A stretch of 5,552 bases of DNA from Alistipes sp. (GCA_017631135.1 JAGBTW010000077.1:1-5552); one strand, 5' to 3'; shown: positions 1 to 5,552, counted from the stretch's first letter. Made by a program: numbers and translations. Notes: generated by a model from the sequence alone, not told the origin.

Positions 1-12
1 ACAAATAATTTG

Positions 13-20
13 TATCTTTG
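13..20 (+). promoter_or_regulatory. Bacteroidetes promoter -7 element for folE
   Basis: TATCTTTG matches the Bacteroidetes primary-sigma -7 consensus TAnnTTTG exactly. It lies 31 nt upstream of the folE ATG, so transcription would start near position 26 and leave a leader of about 25 nt. The matching -33 element (TTG about 20 nt further upstream) would fall outside the window, so only half of the promoter can be seen. It probably drives folE and, by co-transcription, mnmA. Confidence 0.65.
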
Positions 21-51
21 CGTGATATTGAAATGCTAACACTATCCAACC

Positions 52-654
52 ATGGAAGAGATAATTACAAACTACAGACGCGAGGATGTCTACAACCAAG
101 AGAAAATCGCCGAGCTCATGGTGCACTATCGTGAGATTTTACGCCTCTTGGGCGAGGACCCCGAGCGCGAAGGTCTCATCAAGACTCCCGAGCGCGTAGC
201 CAAGGCTATGTCGTTCATTACCAAGGGCTATGCACAAGACCCCATCGCCATACTTCAGTCGGCAATGTTCAAGGAGGAGTACCAGCAGATGGTGCTCGTA
301 AAGGACATTGAGCTCTTCTCGGTGTGTGAGCACCACATGCTCCCATTCATCGGCAAGGCGCACGTTGCCTACATCCCCAATGGCTACATCACGGGTCTGT
401 CGAAGATTGCGCGCGTGGTGGAGTGCTTCGCTCGCCGCCTACAGGTTCAGGAGCGCCTCACGGTGCAGATACGCGACAGCATACAGCAGGCACTCAACCC
501 TGCGGGTGTCGCTGTGGTCATCGAGGCGAGCCACACATGCATGCAGATGCGCGGTGTCGAGAAGCAGCGCTCCGTAACCACCACATCGGCATTTACGGGC
601 TGTTTCCTTTCAGACCTCCGCACACGCGAGGAGTTCATGCAGTTGATTAAGTAG
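52..654 (+). CDS. folE: GTP cyclohydrolase I (type IA, FolE)
   Basis: This cytoplasmic enzyme converts GTP to 7,8-dihydroneopterin triphosphate, the first step of tetrahydrofolate synthesis; the product may also feed queuosine synthesis. The 200-residue length is normal for the family. The zinc-site motif CEHH is at residues 92-95, with C92 and H95 as ligands and H94 as the catalytic histidine. The second motif HTCMQMRGV starts at H161 and supplies the third zinc ligand, C163. The family blocks GLSKIARVV (115-123) and [10 protein letters not shown] (128-137) are intact. The N-terminal helix up to about residue 40 and the [12 protein letters not shown] segment (41-52) are also typical. The ATG at 52 is the natural start because it follows the -7 element by 31 nt and gives the expected N-terminus. 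No Shine-Dalgarno is present, as usual in this phylum. mnmA begins 21 bp after the TAG stop, which suggests a two-gene transcript. Nothing looks truncated or shifted. Confidence 0.97.
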   Translation: MEEIITNYRREDVYNQEKIAELMVHYREILRLLGEDPEREGLIKTPERVAKAMSFITKGYAQDPIAILQSAMFKEEYQQMVLVKDIELFSVCEHHMLPFIGKAHVAYIPNGYITGLSKIARVVECFARRLQVQERLTVQIRDSIQQALNPAGVAVVIEASHTCMQMRGVEKQRSVTTTSAFTGCFLSDLRTREEFMQLIK

Positions 655-675
655 CAGCCGTATAACATTCACACT

Positions 676-1851
676 ATGCGCGTTGTAATAGGACTTTCGG
701 GAGGTGTAGACTCATCCGTTGCGGCATACTTGCTCAAGCAACAGGGGCATGAGGTCATTGGACTCTTCATGCGCAACTGGCACGACACCACGGGCACGCT
801 CGAGGGCGACTGCCCATGGTATGATGACCAGGTGTTTGCCGAGCTTGTAGCCAAGCGTCTCGACATCGAGTTTCACTATGTAGACCTATCGGCGGAGTAC
901 CGCAAGCGCGTTGTGGAGTATATGTTTGCGGAGTATGAAGCGGGGCGCACACCCAACCCCGACGTGCTGTGCAACAGAGAGATAAAGTTCGACGTATTTC
1001 TTAAGGAGGCACTCAAGCTCGGTGCCGAGCGCGTGGCTACGGGACACTACTGCCGACGCGAGGAGTGGACAGACAGCGAGGGTGTCACACACTATCGTCT
1101 CTTGGCGGGTAGCGACGGCAACAAAGACCAAAGCTACTTCCTCTGTCAACTCACGCAGGAGCAGTTGCGATACGCCATGTTCCCCATTGGCGACATCACC
1201 AAGCCCGAGGTACGCCGCATTGCCGAGGAGCAGAAACTCGCCACCGCCAAGCGTAAGGACTCACAAGGAATATGCTTCGTGGGCAAGGTAGATTTGCCCG
1301 TATTCTTGCAGCAACAGCTAAAGGCCAAGGAGGGTAACATACACGAGATACTACCCCACTCGCCACGCTTCGTGCGCGACTGCCAAGATGATGACTACAA
1401 GAGACTTTCAGAGCCATATCGCCTCACCGTGCGCGACGGCAAGAAGATTGGCACACACCAGGGTGCACACTTCTACACCATAGGTCAGCGCAAGGGCTTG
1501 GGCATCGGTGGTCGCAAGGAGTCGCTCTTTATCATCGGCACGGATGTCAAGGAGAATGTGGTCTTTGTGGGCGAGGGTGACAGCCACCCAGGTCTCCACC
1601 GCAAGGCACTGCGCATACTTCGCGAGGAGGTGCACTGGGTAGACACATCGGAGGCGATGAAGGAGGGTGAGCGCCGCAGATATATGGTTCGCATACGCTA
1701 CCGCCAACCACTGCAGGGTGCAGAGTTGATATGCGACAGCGACGGCATGTACATACTCTTTGACGAGCCACAGCGCGGCATCACAGCGGGTCAGTTTGCC
1801 GCGTGGTATAGTGGTGACATTCTTGCAGGTAGCGGAGTCATCGAGCGATAG
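676..1851 (+). CDS. mnmA: tRNA-specific 2-thiouridylase MnmA
   Basis: This cytoplasmic enzyme adenylates and then thiolates C2 of the wobble uridine U34 in tRNA-Lys, tRNA-Glu and tRNA-Gln, taking sulfur from a persulfide relay. The PP-loop SGGVDS is at residues 8-13. The first catalytic cysteine, C99, lies in NPDVLCN (94-100), and the second, C200, in KDSQGIC (194-200). The tRNA-binding region GNKDQSYFLCQLT (148-160) and the central-domain motif HFYTIGQRKGLGIGG (265-279) are also present. The C-terminal beta-barrel domain follows and ends with GITAGQFAAWY (368-378). The 391-residue length exceeds the roughly 360-370 residues common in proteobacteria. The extra residues lie around 222-256, between the second cysteine domain and the HQGAHFYTIGQRKG block, which I recall as a feature of Bacteroidetes MnmA. 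The gene lies 21 bp after folE on the same strand and probably shares its promoter. I see no clear intrinsic terminator after the TAG stop. Confidence 0.97.
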   Translation: MRVVIGLSGGVDSSVAAYLLKQQGHEVIGLFMRNWHDTTGTLEGDCPWYDDQVFAELVAKRLDIEFHYVDLSAEYRKRVVEYMFAEYEAGRTPNPDVLCNREIKFDVFLKEALKLGAERVATGHYCRREEWTDSEGVTHYRLLAGSDGNKDQSYFLCQLTQEQLRYAMFPIGDITKPEVRRIAEEQKLATAKRKDSQGICFVGKVDLPVFLQQQLKAKEGNIHEILPHSPRFVRDCQDDDYKRLSEPYRLTVRDGKKIGTHQGAHFYTIGQRKGLGIGGRKESLFIIGTDVKENVVFVGEGDSHPGLHRKALRILREEVHWVDTSEAMKEGERRRYMVRIRYRQPLQGAELICDSDGMYILFDEPQRGITAGQFAAWYSGDILAGSGVIER

Positions 1852-1927
1852 GTTGAATAAAAAGTATATTTTGCGTTCTTTGTTGATATAACAGCGCATC
1901 TACTACCGCTAACGAATTATCTCTGCA

Positions 1928-1955
1928 ATGGGCAGTACGCTTAAGTACAGCCCAT
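1928..1955. repeat. Short hairpin downstream of mnmA
   Basis: ATGGGC (1928-1933) pairs with GCCCAT (1950-1955). After one A-A mismatch, GTAC (1935-1938) pairs with GTAC (1945-1948), leaving a 6-nt loop. That is a 10-bp stem with one mismatch. A weaker second stem follows directly, CTCG (1959-1962) with CGAG (1971-1974). Neither stem is followed by a T-run, so a standard intrinsic terminator is not supported. It could be a Rho-type pause or 3' mRNA end-protecting structure for the folE-mnmA transcript, or part of an uncharacterised RNA. Confidence 0.5.
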
Positions 1956-2043
1956 CGCCTCGAAATTCGCCGAGCGTTGTATCTGCACTATTCTCTCAAT
2001 AAATATGCTTGTACTCAAAATGCTCATTTATACTATACTTACA

Positions 2044-2051
2044 CAAAGATA
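2044..2051 (-). promoter_or_regulatory. Possible minus-strand -7 element inside the inverted-repeat segment
   Basis: Read on the minus strand this is TATCTTTG, an exact TAnnTTTG match, 13 nt inside the left 20-bp arm and pointing away from the receptor gene. No good -33 TTG is found 19-21 nt upstream; the nearest is GTG at 2073-2071, read on the minus strand. No gene lies on this strand to be served. It matters only if the segment inverts, when it would face the receptor gene, or if it starts an antisense or small RNA. Confidence 0.25.
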
Positions 2052-2081
2052 TCCAATAAGTTTTTAGACACACCCTTTTTG

Positions 2082-2208
2082 CAAGAAGTTGTATAACAAG
2101 AGTTAGTTTTAGGCGCGCGAAGTACGAAAAAGCGGAGTTTACTTTTGCGTAAATGAGCATTTTGAGTACGAGTGCAACGCCAAAATAACCTTGTTAGGCA
2201 GCTTCTTG
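2082..2208. repeat. 127-bp long-hairpin (MITE-like or structured RNA) element
   Basis: The ends form an imperfect terminal inverted repeat, 2082-2100 against 2190-2208, with 16 Watson-Crick pairs, 2 G-T pairs and 1 mismatch over 19 positions. The stem continues inward with single-base bulges: 2102-2105 with 2186-2189, 2107-2110 with 2182-2185, and 2112-2115 with 2178-2181. An inner hairpin pairs 2123-2132 with 2142-2151 (9 of 10 pairs, 9-nt loop). The continuous pairing suggests either a miniature non-autonomous mobile repeat or a folded RNA. No clear target-site duplication flanks it and it has no open frame of note. Copy number in the genome would decide between the two. Confidence 0.6.
2140..2147 (+). 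promoter_or_regulatory. Possible plus-strand -7 element next to the right 20-bp arm
   Basis: TACTTTTG fits TAnnTTTG and points toward the receptor gene, 2 nt before the right arm of the 20-bp inverted repeat. It lies in the 3' side of the inner hairpin of the 2082-2208 element. No TTG is present at the expected -33 distance, so it is weak evidence for a promoter by itself. Confidence 0.2.
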
Positions 2209-2221
2209 TTCATTATTTTTC

Positions 2222-2234
2222 ACCTAATTTAGGT
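2222..2234. promoter_or_regulatory. Perfect 13-bp dyad upstream of the receptor promoter
   Basis: ACCTAA (2222-2227) and TTAGGT (2229-2234) are perfect inverted half-sites around a single central T. The site begins 47 bp upstream of the -33 element of the receptor promoter, a position suited to an upstream activator or auxiliary operator. The binding protein is unknown. It does not match a classical Fur box. Confidence 0.35.
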
Positions 2235-2268
2235 AGTCATTCCTCACCATTTTACCAAAATCATGCGA

Positions 2269-2299
2269 TTGCCACACTGTGGCATACACCCTACCTTTG
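2269..2299 (+). promoter_or_regulatory. Bacteroidetes promoter of the receptor-lipoprotein operon
   Basis: A -33 TTG (2269-2271) is followed after exactly 20 nt by the -7 element TACCTTTG (2292-2299), an exact TAnnTTTG match with standard spacing. Transcription should begin near 2305, giving a leader of about 24 nt ending at the ATG at 2329. The leader is A-rich (AGAAAGTAACAAAAAGAAAC, 2306-2325), as expected where translation starts without a Shine-Dalgarno. The spacer contains a perfect dyad, so the promoter is probably regulated. Confidence 0.75.
2270..2284. promoter_or_regulatory. Operator-like perfect dyad within the receptor promoter
   Basis: TGCCACA (2270-2276) and TGTGGCA (2278-2284) are perfect 7-bp inverted half-sites around a central C. 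The dyad overlaps the last two bases of the -33 TTG and lies between the -33 and -7 elements, where a bound dimeric repressor would block RNA polymerase. It is not a Fur-type sequence, so the regulator, if any, is unidentified. As RNA it would have only a 1-nt loop, and it lies upstream of the predicted start site, so a DNA-binding role fits better than an RNA hairpin. Confidence 0.5.
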
Positions 2300-2328
2300 C
2301 ACCGTAGAAAGTAACAAAAAGAAACGCT

Positions 2329-4719
2329 ATGAGTGCAATAGTTCGACACCTTATATTAATAGTAGCAATCGTTAATACTATAGCTGCATCTGCAACCGAG
2401 CCACCCGCGAGTGCCGAGATTAGTGGCATCGTAAGAGACAGCAACGGCAATGCACTACCCTACGCGACCATCTACGTCGAGGGCACAACGCGTGGCACAA
2501 CAGCCGATGCCGAGGGTCGCTACAAGCTTGTTGCCAAGGAGGGTAACATCTGCATAAAAGCGGAGATGATGGGCTACAGCACAGTCTCACACAACATAAA
2601 CCTCGACGACAGCGCAACGCTCAACTTCACCCTCAACGAGTCCACAACAGCCATCGATGCCATCGTTGTCACCGCCTCGGGCGTGGGTAACATCAAGCGC
2701 TCGGCATTCAACGCCGTGGCTGTCGACATGCAACCCCTAAAGAACACATCGAAAAACATTGCCGATGCTTTGGCGAGTGCCCCAGGCATCAAGCTTCGCG
2801 AGTCGGGCGGCGTAGGCTCGGATATGTCCCTCATGGTGGATGGCTTCGCGGGTAAGCATGTCAAAATCTTCATCGACGGTGTGCCTCAAGAGGGCGTGGG
2901 TAACGCCTTTGCGCTTAACAACATCCCTGCGGGCTATGCCGACCGCGTGGAGGTATATCGCGGTGTTGTGCCTGTGGGCTTTGGTGCCGATGCGTTAGGT
3001 GGTGTGATTAACATCGTCACAAACAAGTCACACCGCAGCTGGTGGGCAGATGCGTCATACTCCTTCGGCTCGTTCGCCACACACCGCTCGTCGGTAAATG
3101 CGGGTCAGAGGCTCAACAACGGCTTAACATGGGAGGTATACGCCTTTCAGAACTACTCAAAAAACAACTACTCTGTCCATGCCCCCATCGAGGACTTCAC
3201 CACAGGGCGCATAGACCGCACGCAGTTGGTGCGTGTGGAGCGCTTCCACGACACCTATCACAACGAGAGCATCGTGGCTAAGGTGGGCGTGGTGGATAAG
3301 CACTGGGCAGACCGCCTCATCTTCACAGCCAACTACTCACAGCTATACAAGGAGATACAGACAGGCGTGCGCCAAGAGATTGTCTATGGCGACAAGCTGC
3401 GCCATGGCAACTCGCTCATGCCCTCGGTGGAGTACCTCAAGCGCAACATCGGCATCGAGGGTCTCGACCTTACGCTAACAGCGAACTATAATCACAATAT
3501 CACATACAATATCGACACCGCGCAGTATAAGTACAACTGGCGTGGCGAGACAAAGCGTCTCAACTCGCCTGGCGAGCAGTCTTATCAGCATACACGCTCG
3601 AAGAACCACAACTGGAATGCTACGGCAACACTAAACTACCGCTTGGGTGATGCCCACACCTTCACACTCAACCATGTCTTGAACCACTTCCGACGCGCAA
3701 ACACCTCGCTTCTGGCGAAGGAGGCGGCAGAGGATGCCATAGACAAGCAGACGATGAAGAACATCACGGGCTTGCAGTATCGCCTCGCTATGTCGGAGCG
3801 CTGGAACGCCTCGCTCTTTGCCAAGTATTACTCACTCAAGGTGCGTGGCCCGATAGCGACAGATAGTAATGCCACGGAGTTTGTGCCTACCTCGCGCAGT
3901 GAGGATGCCCTGGGCTATGGCGCCGCAGCGACATACCTCATCACAGAGTCGCTACAGGCGAAGCTATCCTACGAAAAGGCATATCGCTTGCCCACCATCG
4001 AGGAGATGTTTGGCGACGAGGACCTTGAGATGGGCGACATAGGCATACGCCCCGAGAGCAGCAACAACCTAAACTTTAACCTCTGCTACACAGACTCATA
4101 CGGCACACTCAACCAACACAACCTCTACCTCGAGGGTGGCGCTATATGGCGCGACACCAAGGACTATATACAGCGCAACATCGTCGATTTGAGCGGTGGC
4201 AAAGCTGCTGCGAGCTACATCAACTATGGCTCGGTGCGCACATGGGGCATCAACCTCTCGGCACGCTACGACTACAAACGCTGGGTGAGCGTGGGTGGCA
4301 ACTTCACCTATATGGATGTGCGCGACAACCAGCCCACAGCAATAGGTTCGTCGATGCCCAACCTCGGCTATGGCGACCGCATGCCAAACATCCCATACCT
4401 CTTTGCCGATGGCTTTGTGACACTCTCGTGGCACGACTGCGGCGCAAAGGGTAACACACTGTCACTCACATACGATAACCAATACACCCACCGCTTCTAC
4501 TACTACTCGTCGCGCATAGGCTCGAACAAGGACGACTACATGGTGCCCGACCAGTTCGCTCACAACATATCGCTGTCATACTCCCTCAAGGATGGTCGAT
4601 ACAACATCGCCGCCGAGTGCCGCAACATCACAAACGAGCGACTATACGACAACTTCAGTCTACAAAAGGCGGGTAGAGCATTCTACATCAAGCTACGCAT
4701 AGCGCTACGCAACAATTAG
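2329..4719 (+). CDS. TonB-dependent outer-membrane receptor with CarboxypepD_reg-like domain (possible XusA-like siderophore receptor)
   Basis: This is a 796-residue outer-membrane active transporter. The Sec signal peptide spans about residues 1-22 (R6-H7, hydrophobic stretch to A20, likely cleavage after ASA). A CarboxypepD_reg-like beta-sandwich follows (about 30-105; ISGIVRDSNGNALPYATIYV at 31-50). DAIVVTA at 110-116 closely resembles the TonB box DTIVVTA. The plug domain (about 117-232) contains VKIFIDGVP (178-186) and the terminal block DRVEVYRGVVPVGFGADALG (205-224) leading into GVINIVT. The rest is a 22-strand-type barrel rich in aromatic strands. It includes the ligand-receptor motif RLPTIEEMF from residue 553, followed by IRPESS, and ends in a barrel-closing segment RAFYIKLRIAL near the C-terminus. 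The architecture resembles siderophore, haem or cobalamin receptors rather than SusC, which is longer and paired with SusD. The DUF4374 lipoprotein 38 bp downstream makes ferric siderophore import the best guess. Haem or another chelate remains possible. Confidence 0.93.
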   Translation: MSAIVRHLILIVAIVNTIAASATEPPASAEISGIVRDSNGNALPYATIYVEGTTRGTTADAEGRYKLVAKEGNICIKAEMMGYSTVSHNINLDDSATLNFTLNESTTAIDAIVVTASGVGNIKRSAFNAVAVDMQPLKNTSKNIADALASAPGIKLRESGGVGSDMSLMVDGFAGKHVKIFIDGVPQEGVGNAFALNNIPAGYADRVEVYRGVVPVGFGADALGGVINIVTNKSHRSWWADASYSFGSFATHRSSVNAGQRLNNGLTWEVYAFQNYSKNNYSVHAPIEDFTTGRIDRTQLVRVERFHDTYHNESIVAKVGVVDKHWADRLIFTANYSQLYKEIQTGVRQEIVYGDKLRHGNSLMPSVEYLKRNIGIEGLDLTLTANYNHNITYNIDTAQYKYNWRGETKRLNSPGEQSYQHTRSKNHNWNATATLNYRLGDAHTFTLNHVLNHFRRANTSLLAKEAAEDAIDKQTMKNITGLQYRLAMSERWNASLFAKYYSLKVRGPIATDSNATEFVPTSRSEDALGYGAAATYLITESLQAKLSYEKAYRLPTIEEMFGDEDLEMGDIGIRPESSNNLNFNLCYTDSYGTLNQHNLYLEGGAIWRDTKDYIQRNIVDLSGGKAAASYINYGSVRTWGINLSARYDYKRWVSVGGNFTYMDVRDNQPTAIGSSMPNLGYGDRMPNIPYLFADGFVTLSWHDCGAKGNTLSLTYDNQYTHRFYYYSSRIGSNKDDYMVPDQFAHNISLSYSLKDGRYNIAAECRNITNERLYDNFSLQKAGRAFYIKLRIALRNN

Positions 4720-4741
4720 CAGTGAGTAATTAGCATTTAGT
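4714..4741 (+). repeat. Two tandem copies of a 14-bp unit spanning the receptor stop codon
   Basis: AATTAGCAGTGAGT (4714-4727) is followed directly by AATTAGCATTTAGT (4728-4741), with 12 of 14 positions identical. The first copy includes the TAG stop codon of the receptor gene (4717-4719). It is most simply explained as a slippage duplication in the short spacer before the lipoprotein gene. The unit contains several stop codons, which would guard against readthrough. Confidence 0.6.
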
Positions 4742-4757
4742 AATAATATAAAAAGCC

Positions 4758-5552
4758 ATGATTAACAAGATTTTACGAAAGTTCACGGTAGTTGCACTAT
4801 CGACAATTGCGCTAGCCGTTATGGCAGCGTGTGAGACAAACACAAACACCCCATCAGGTGGCGCGGAGAACAACAATGCGGTGCGCCCATATGTCCTTGC
4901 CACGCAGGGCACATTCACAGGTAACACAACAAATGCCCTTGTCACTGCATCCAACCTCGATGGCGGCGTGGTGGGCATGACCGAGGGTCTTGTCAACGAT
5001 GGCGCTTCATACTGGGTATTTTGGAAAGATAAATACCTCTACGGCTTAACATACAACCAAGGTAATGCGGGCACTACGCGCTCATACGTCATGAACAGCG
5101 ACTACACGCTCGCGGCGCGCCCTGCGGAGTATGCCGTAAGACGCTTCACCACCTATGGCATCTACGACCGCTACATAATGACCTTCTCGACGGGTGACGG
5201 CCCTGCGGAGTGGGCAGATGCCAATGGCTTCATTCCCAAGTCATTCCTTGTGTCGTACCTCGATGTTGAGGCGGAGACATACACCACCAACGACACCCTC
5301 GAGGAGCACTACCTCTCGGAGAACTTCCTCGGCAATGGCGAGTTTGTTACATTGGCGGGTATTGAGGATGTGGATGGTAAAATCTTTTCGGCTGCCGTGC
5401 CTATGGGCTTGAGCCAGTATGGTGTAAAAGCGGATGGTGGCAAGTGGGTAAAGTCTGGCAATGAGGACTTGATTAAGACCGAGGCTGGAGGCTCTGGTTC
5501 AGGCTCTTATAAGGAGGGTGAGTTGCAGTGGACACAGTACCCCGATGAGTGC
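4758..5552 (+). CDS. DUF4374 surface lipoprotein, XusB-like (partial, runs off right edge)
   Basis: The frame opens with ATG at 4758, preceded by an A-rich leader (AATATAAAAAGCC), and stays open for 265 codons to the window end without a stop. Residues 1-24 form a lipoprotein signal peptide: K4, R7 and K8, a hydrophobic core, then VMAAC with the lipidated cysteine at C25. A polar Asn/Thr/Gly linker (26-41) follows. The mature part carries segments I recognise from DUF4374 proteins: [20 protein letters not shown] (86-105), RFTTYG (129-134), [15 protein letters not shown] (188-202), VPMGLSQYG (214-222), [11 protein letters not shown] (244-254) and QWTQYPDEC (257-265). The family includes XusB of Bacteroides thetaiotaomicron, a surface lipoprotein that binds foreign ferric siderophores and hands them to a TonB-dependent receptor. 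The 38-bp spacing after the receptor gene implies one operon. The family is usually about 400 residues, so over a third is missing. Surface display is inferred; only one acidic residue follows C25, so the export signal is not obvious. Confidence 0.87.
   Translation, partial: MINKILRKFTVVALSTIALAVMAACETNTNTPSGGAENNNAVRPYVLATQGTFTGNTTNALVTASNLDGGVVGMTEGLVNDGASYWVFWKDKYLYGLTYNQGNAGTTRSYVMNSDYTLAARPAEYAVRRFTTYGIYDRYIMTFSTGDGPAEWADANGFIPKSFLVSYLDVEAETYTTNDTLEEHYLSENFLGNGEFVTLAGIEDVDGKIFSAAVPMGLSQYGVKADGGKWVKSGNEDLIKTEAGGSGSGSYKEGELQWTQYPDEC

Larger units (their letters stand above)
2011..2169. repeat. Perfect 20-bp inverted repeat flanking a 119-bp segment
   Basis: The left arm GTACTCAAAATGCTCATTTA (2011-2030) is the exact reverse complement of the right arm (2150-2169). 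With three further outer positions (2008-2010 and 2170-2172) the match is 22 of 23. The arms enclose 119 bp (2031-2149). A perfect 20-bp match over this distance is very unlikely by chance. Such arms upstream of an outer-membrane receptor gene resemble the recombination sites of invertible promoters in Bacteroidales, but no recombinase gene lies in the window. The right arm also lies inside the 2082-2208 element, so the arms may instead be fragments of one dispersed repeat family. Confidence 0.8.
1852..2328. other. Structured AT-rich intergenic region without a credible gene
   Basis: This 477-bp gap separates mnmA from the receptor gene and is richer in A and T than the coding regions. No reading frame in it has a recognisable protein or a plausible start. 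It contains, in order, a hairpin (1928-1955), a perfect 20-bp inverted repeat (arms 2011-2030 and 2150-2169), a long-hairpin element (2082-2208), two operator-like dyads (2222-2234 and 2270-2284), and the receptor promoter (2269-2299). Positions 1852-1927 hold nothing I can name. No rRNA or tRNA signature is visible. Confidence 0.8.

Noticed and set aside
1853..1873. Possible promoter just after mnmA (TTG at 1853-1855 and TATTTTG at 1867-1873)
   Set aside because: The spacing between the elements is far too short, and the second lacks the two-base gap of TAnnTTTG.
1408..1899. A 163-codon open frame on the minus strand across the end of mnmA
   Set aside because: It is antisense to conserved mnmA sequence, shows no recognisable motif, and is explained by the GC-biased codon use of the real gene.
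1852..1960. Intrinsic terminator for the folE-mnmA transcript
   Set aside because: The only strong stem (1928-1955) is not followed by a run of T, and the T-rich part at 1869-1872 is not preceded by a stem.
2011..2208. CRISPR array or insertion sequence as the source of the repeats
   Set aside because: The repeats are inverted and not regularly spaced direct repeats, and there is no transposase or cas gene.
2209..2328. Fur box upstream of the receptor, expected for an iron-uptake operon
   Set aside because: No sequence resembling GATAATGATAATCATTATC is present; the dyads found have different half-sites.
2172..2375. A 67-codon plus-strand frame starting with GTG and overlapping the start of the receptor gene
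   Set aside because: It runs through repeat, operator and promoter sequence, overlaps the receptor in another frame, and its product has no protein-like features.
2329..4719. SusC-type glycan transporter
   Set aside because: At 796 residues it is shorter than usual SusC proteins, and the neighbour is a DUF4374 lipoprotein and not SusD.
4730..4996. An 88-codon minus-strand frame over the lipoprotein start
   Set aside because: It is antisense to a lipoprotein gene with a clear signal peptide and family motifs.

Overview
The window looks like a chromosomal segment from the order Bacteroidales. The evidence is the Bacteroidetes-type promoter -7 element (TAnnTTTG), the lack of Shine-Dalgarno sequences with A-rich leaders instead, the lineage-style insertion in MnmA, and an outer-membrane TonB-dependent receptor paired with a DUF4374 lipoprotein. 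An Alistipes-like (Rikenellaceae) gut bacterium is a plausible guess, but only that. All confident genes are on the + strand.

Positions 1-1851 are housekeeping. A -7 promoter element (13-20) precedes folE (GTP cyclohydrolase I, 52-654). mnmA (tRNA U34 2-thiouridylase, 676-1851) follows after 21 bp and is probably co-transcribed. Both proteins look full length, with their key residues intact.

Positions 1852-2328 form a 477-bp AT-rich gap with no credible gene but much secondary structure. It holds a short hairpin (1928-1955) and a perfect 20-bp inverted repeat (2011-2030 with 2150-2169). Interleaved with that repeat is a ~127-bp element able to fold into one long imperfect hairpin (2082-2208). 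TAnnTTTG-like -7 elements point outward at each end of the segment between the 20-bp repeats. Two perfect odd-length dyads (2222-2234 and 2270-2284) lie close to the receptor gene, and the second sits inside a good Bacteroidetes promoter (2269-2299). This is the most interesting part of the window: an invertible switch, a mobile repeat, or a regulated leader are all possible.

Positions 2329-5552 are an uptake operon. A complete TonB-dependent receptor with a CarboxypepD_reg-like N-terminal domain (2329-4719) is followed after 38 bp by a DUF4374 lipoprotein that runs off the right edge (4758 to beyond 5552). This order matches the xenosiderophore uptake system XusA-XusB of Bacteroides. In that model the surface lipoprotein binds a ferric siderophore and the receptor imports it using TonB energy. 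The substrate here is inferred, not shown.
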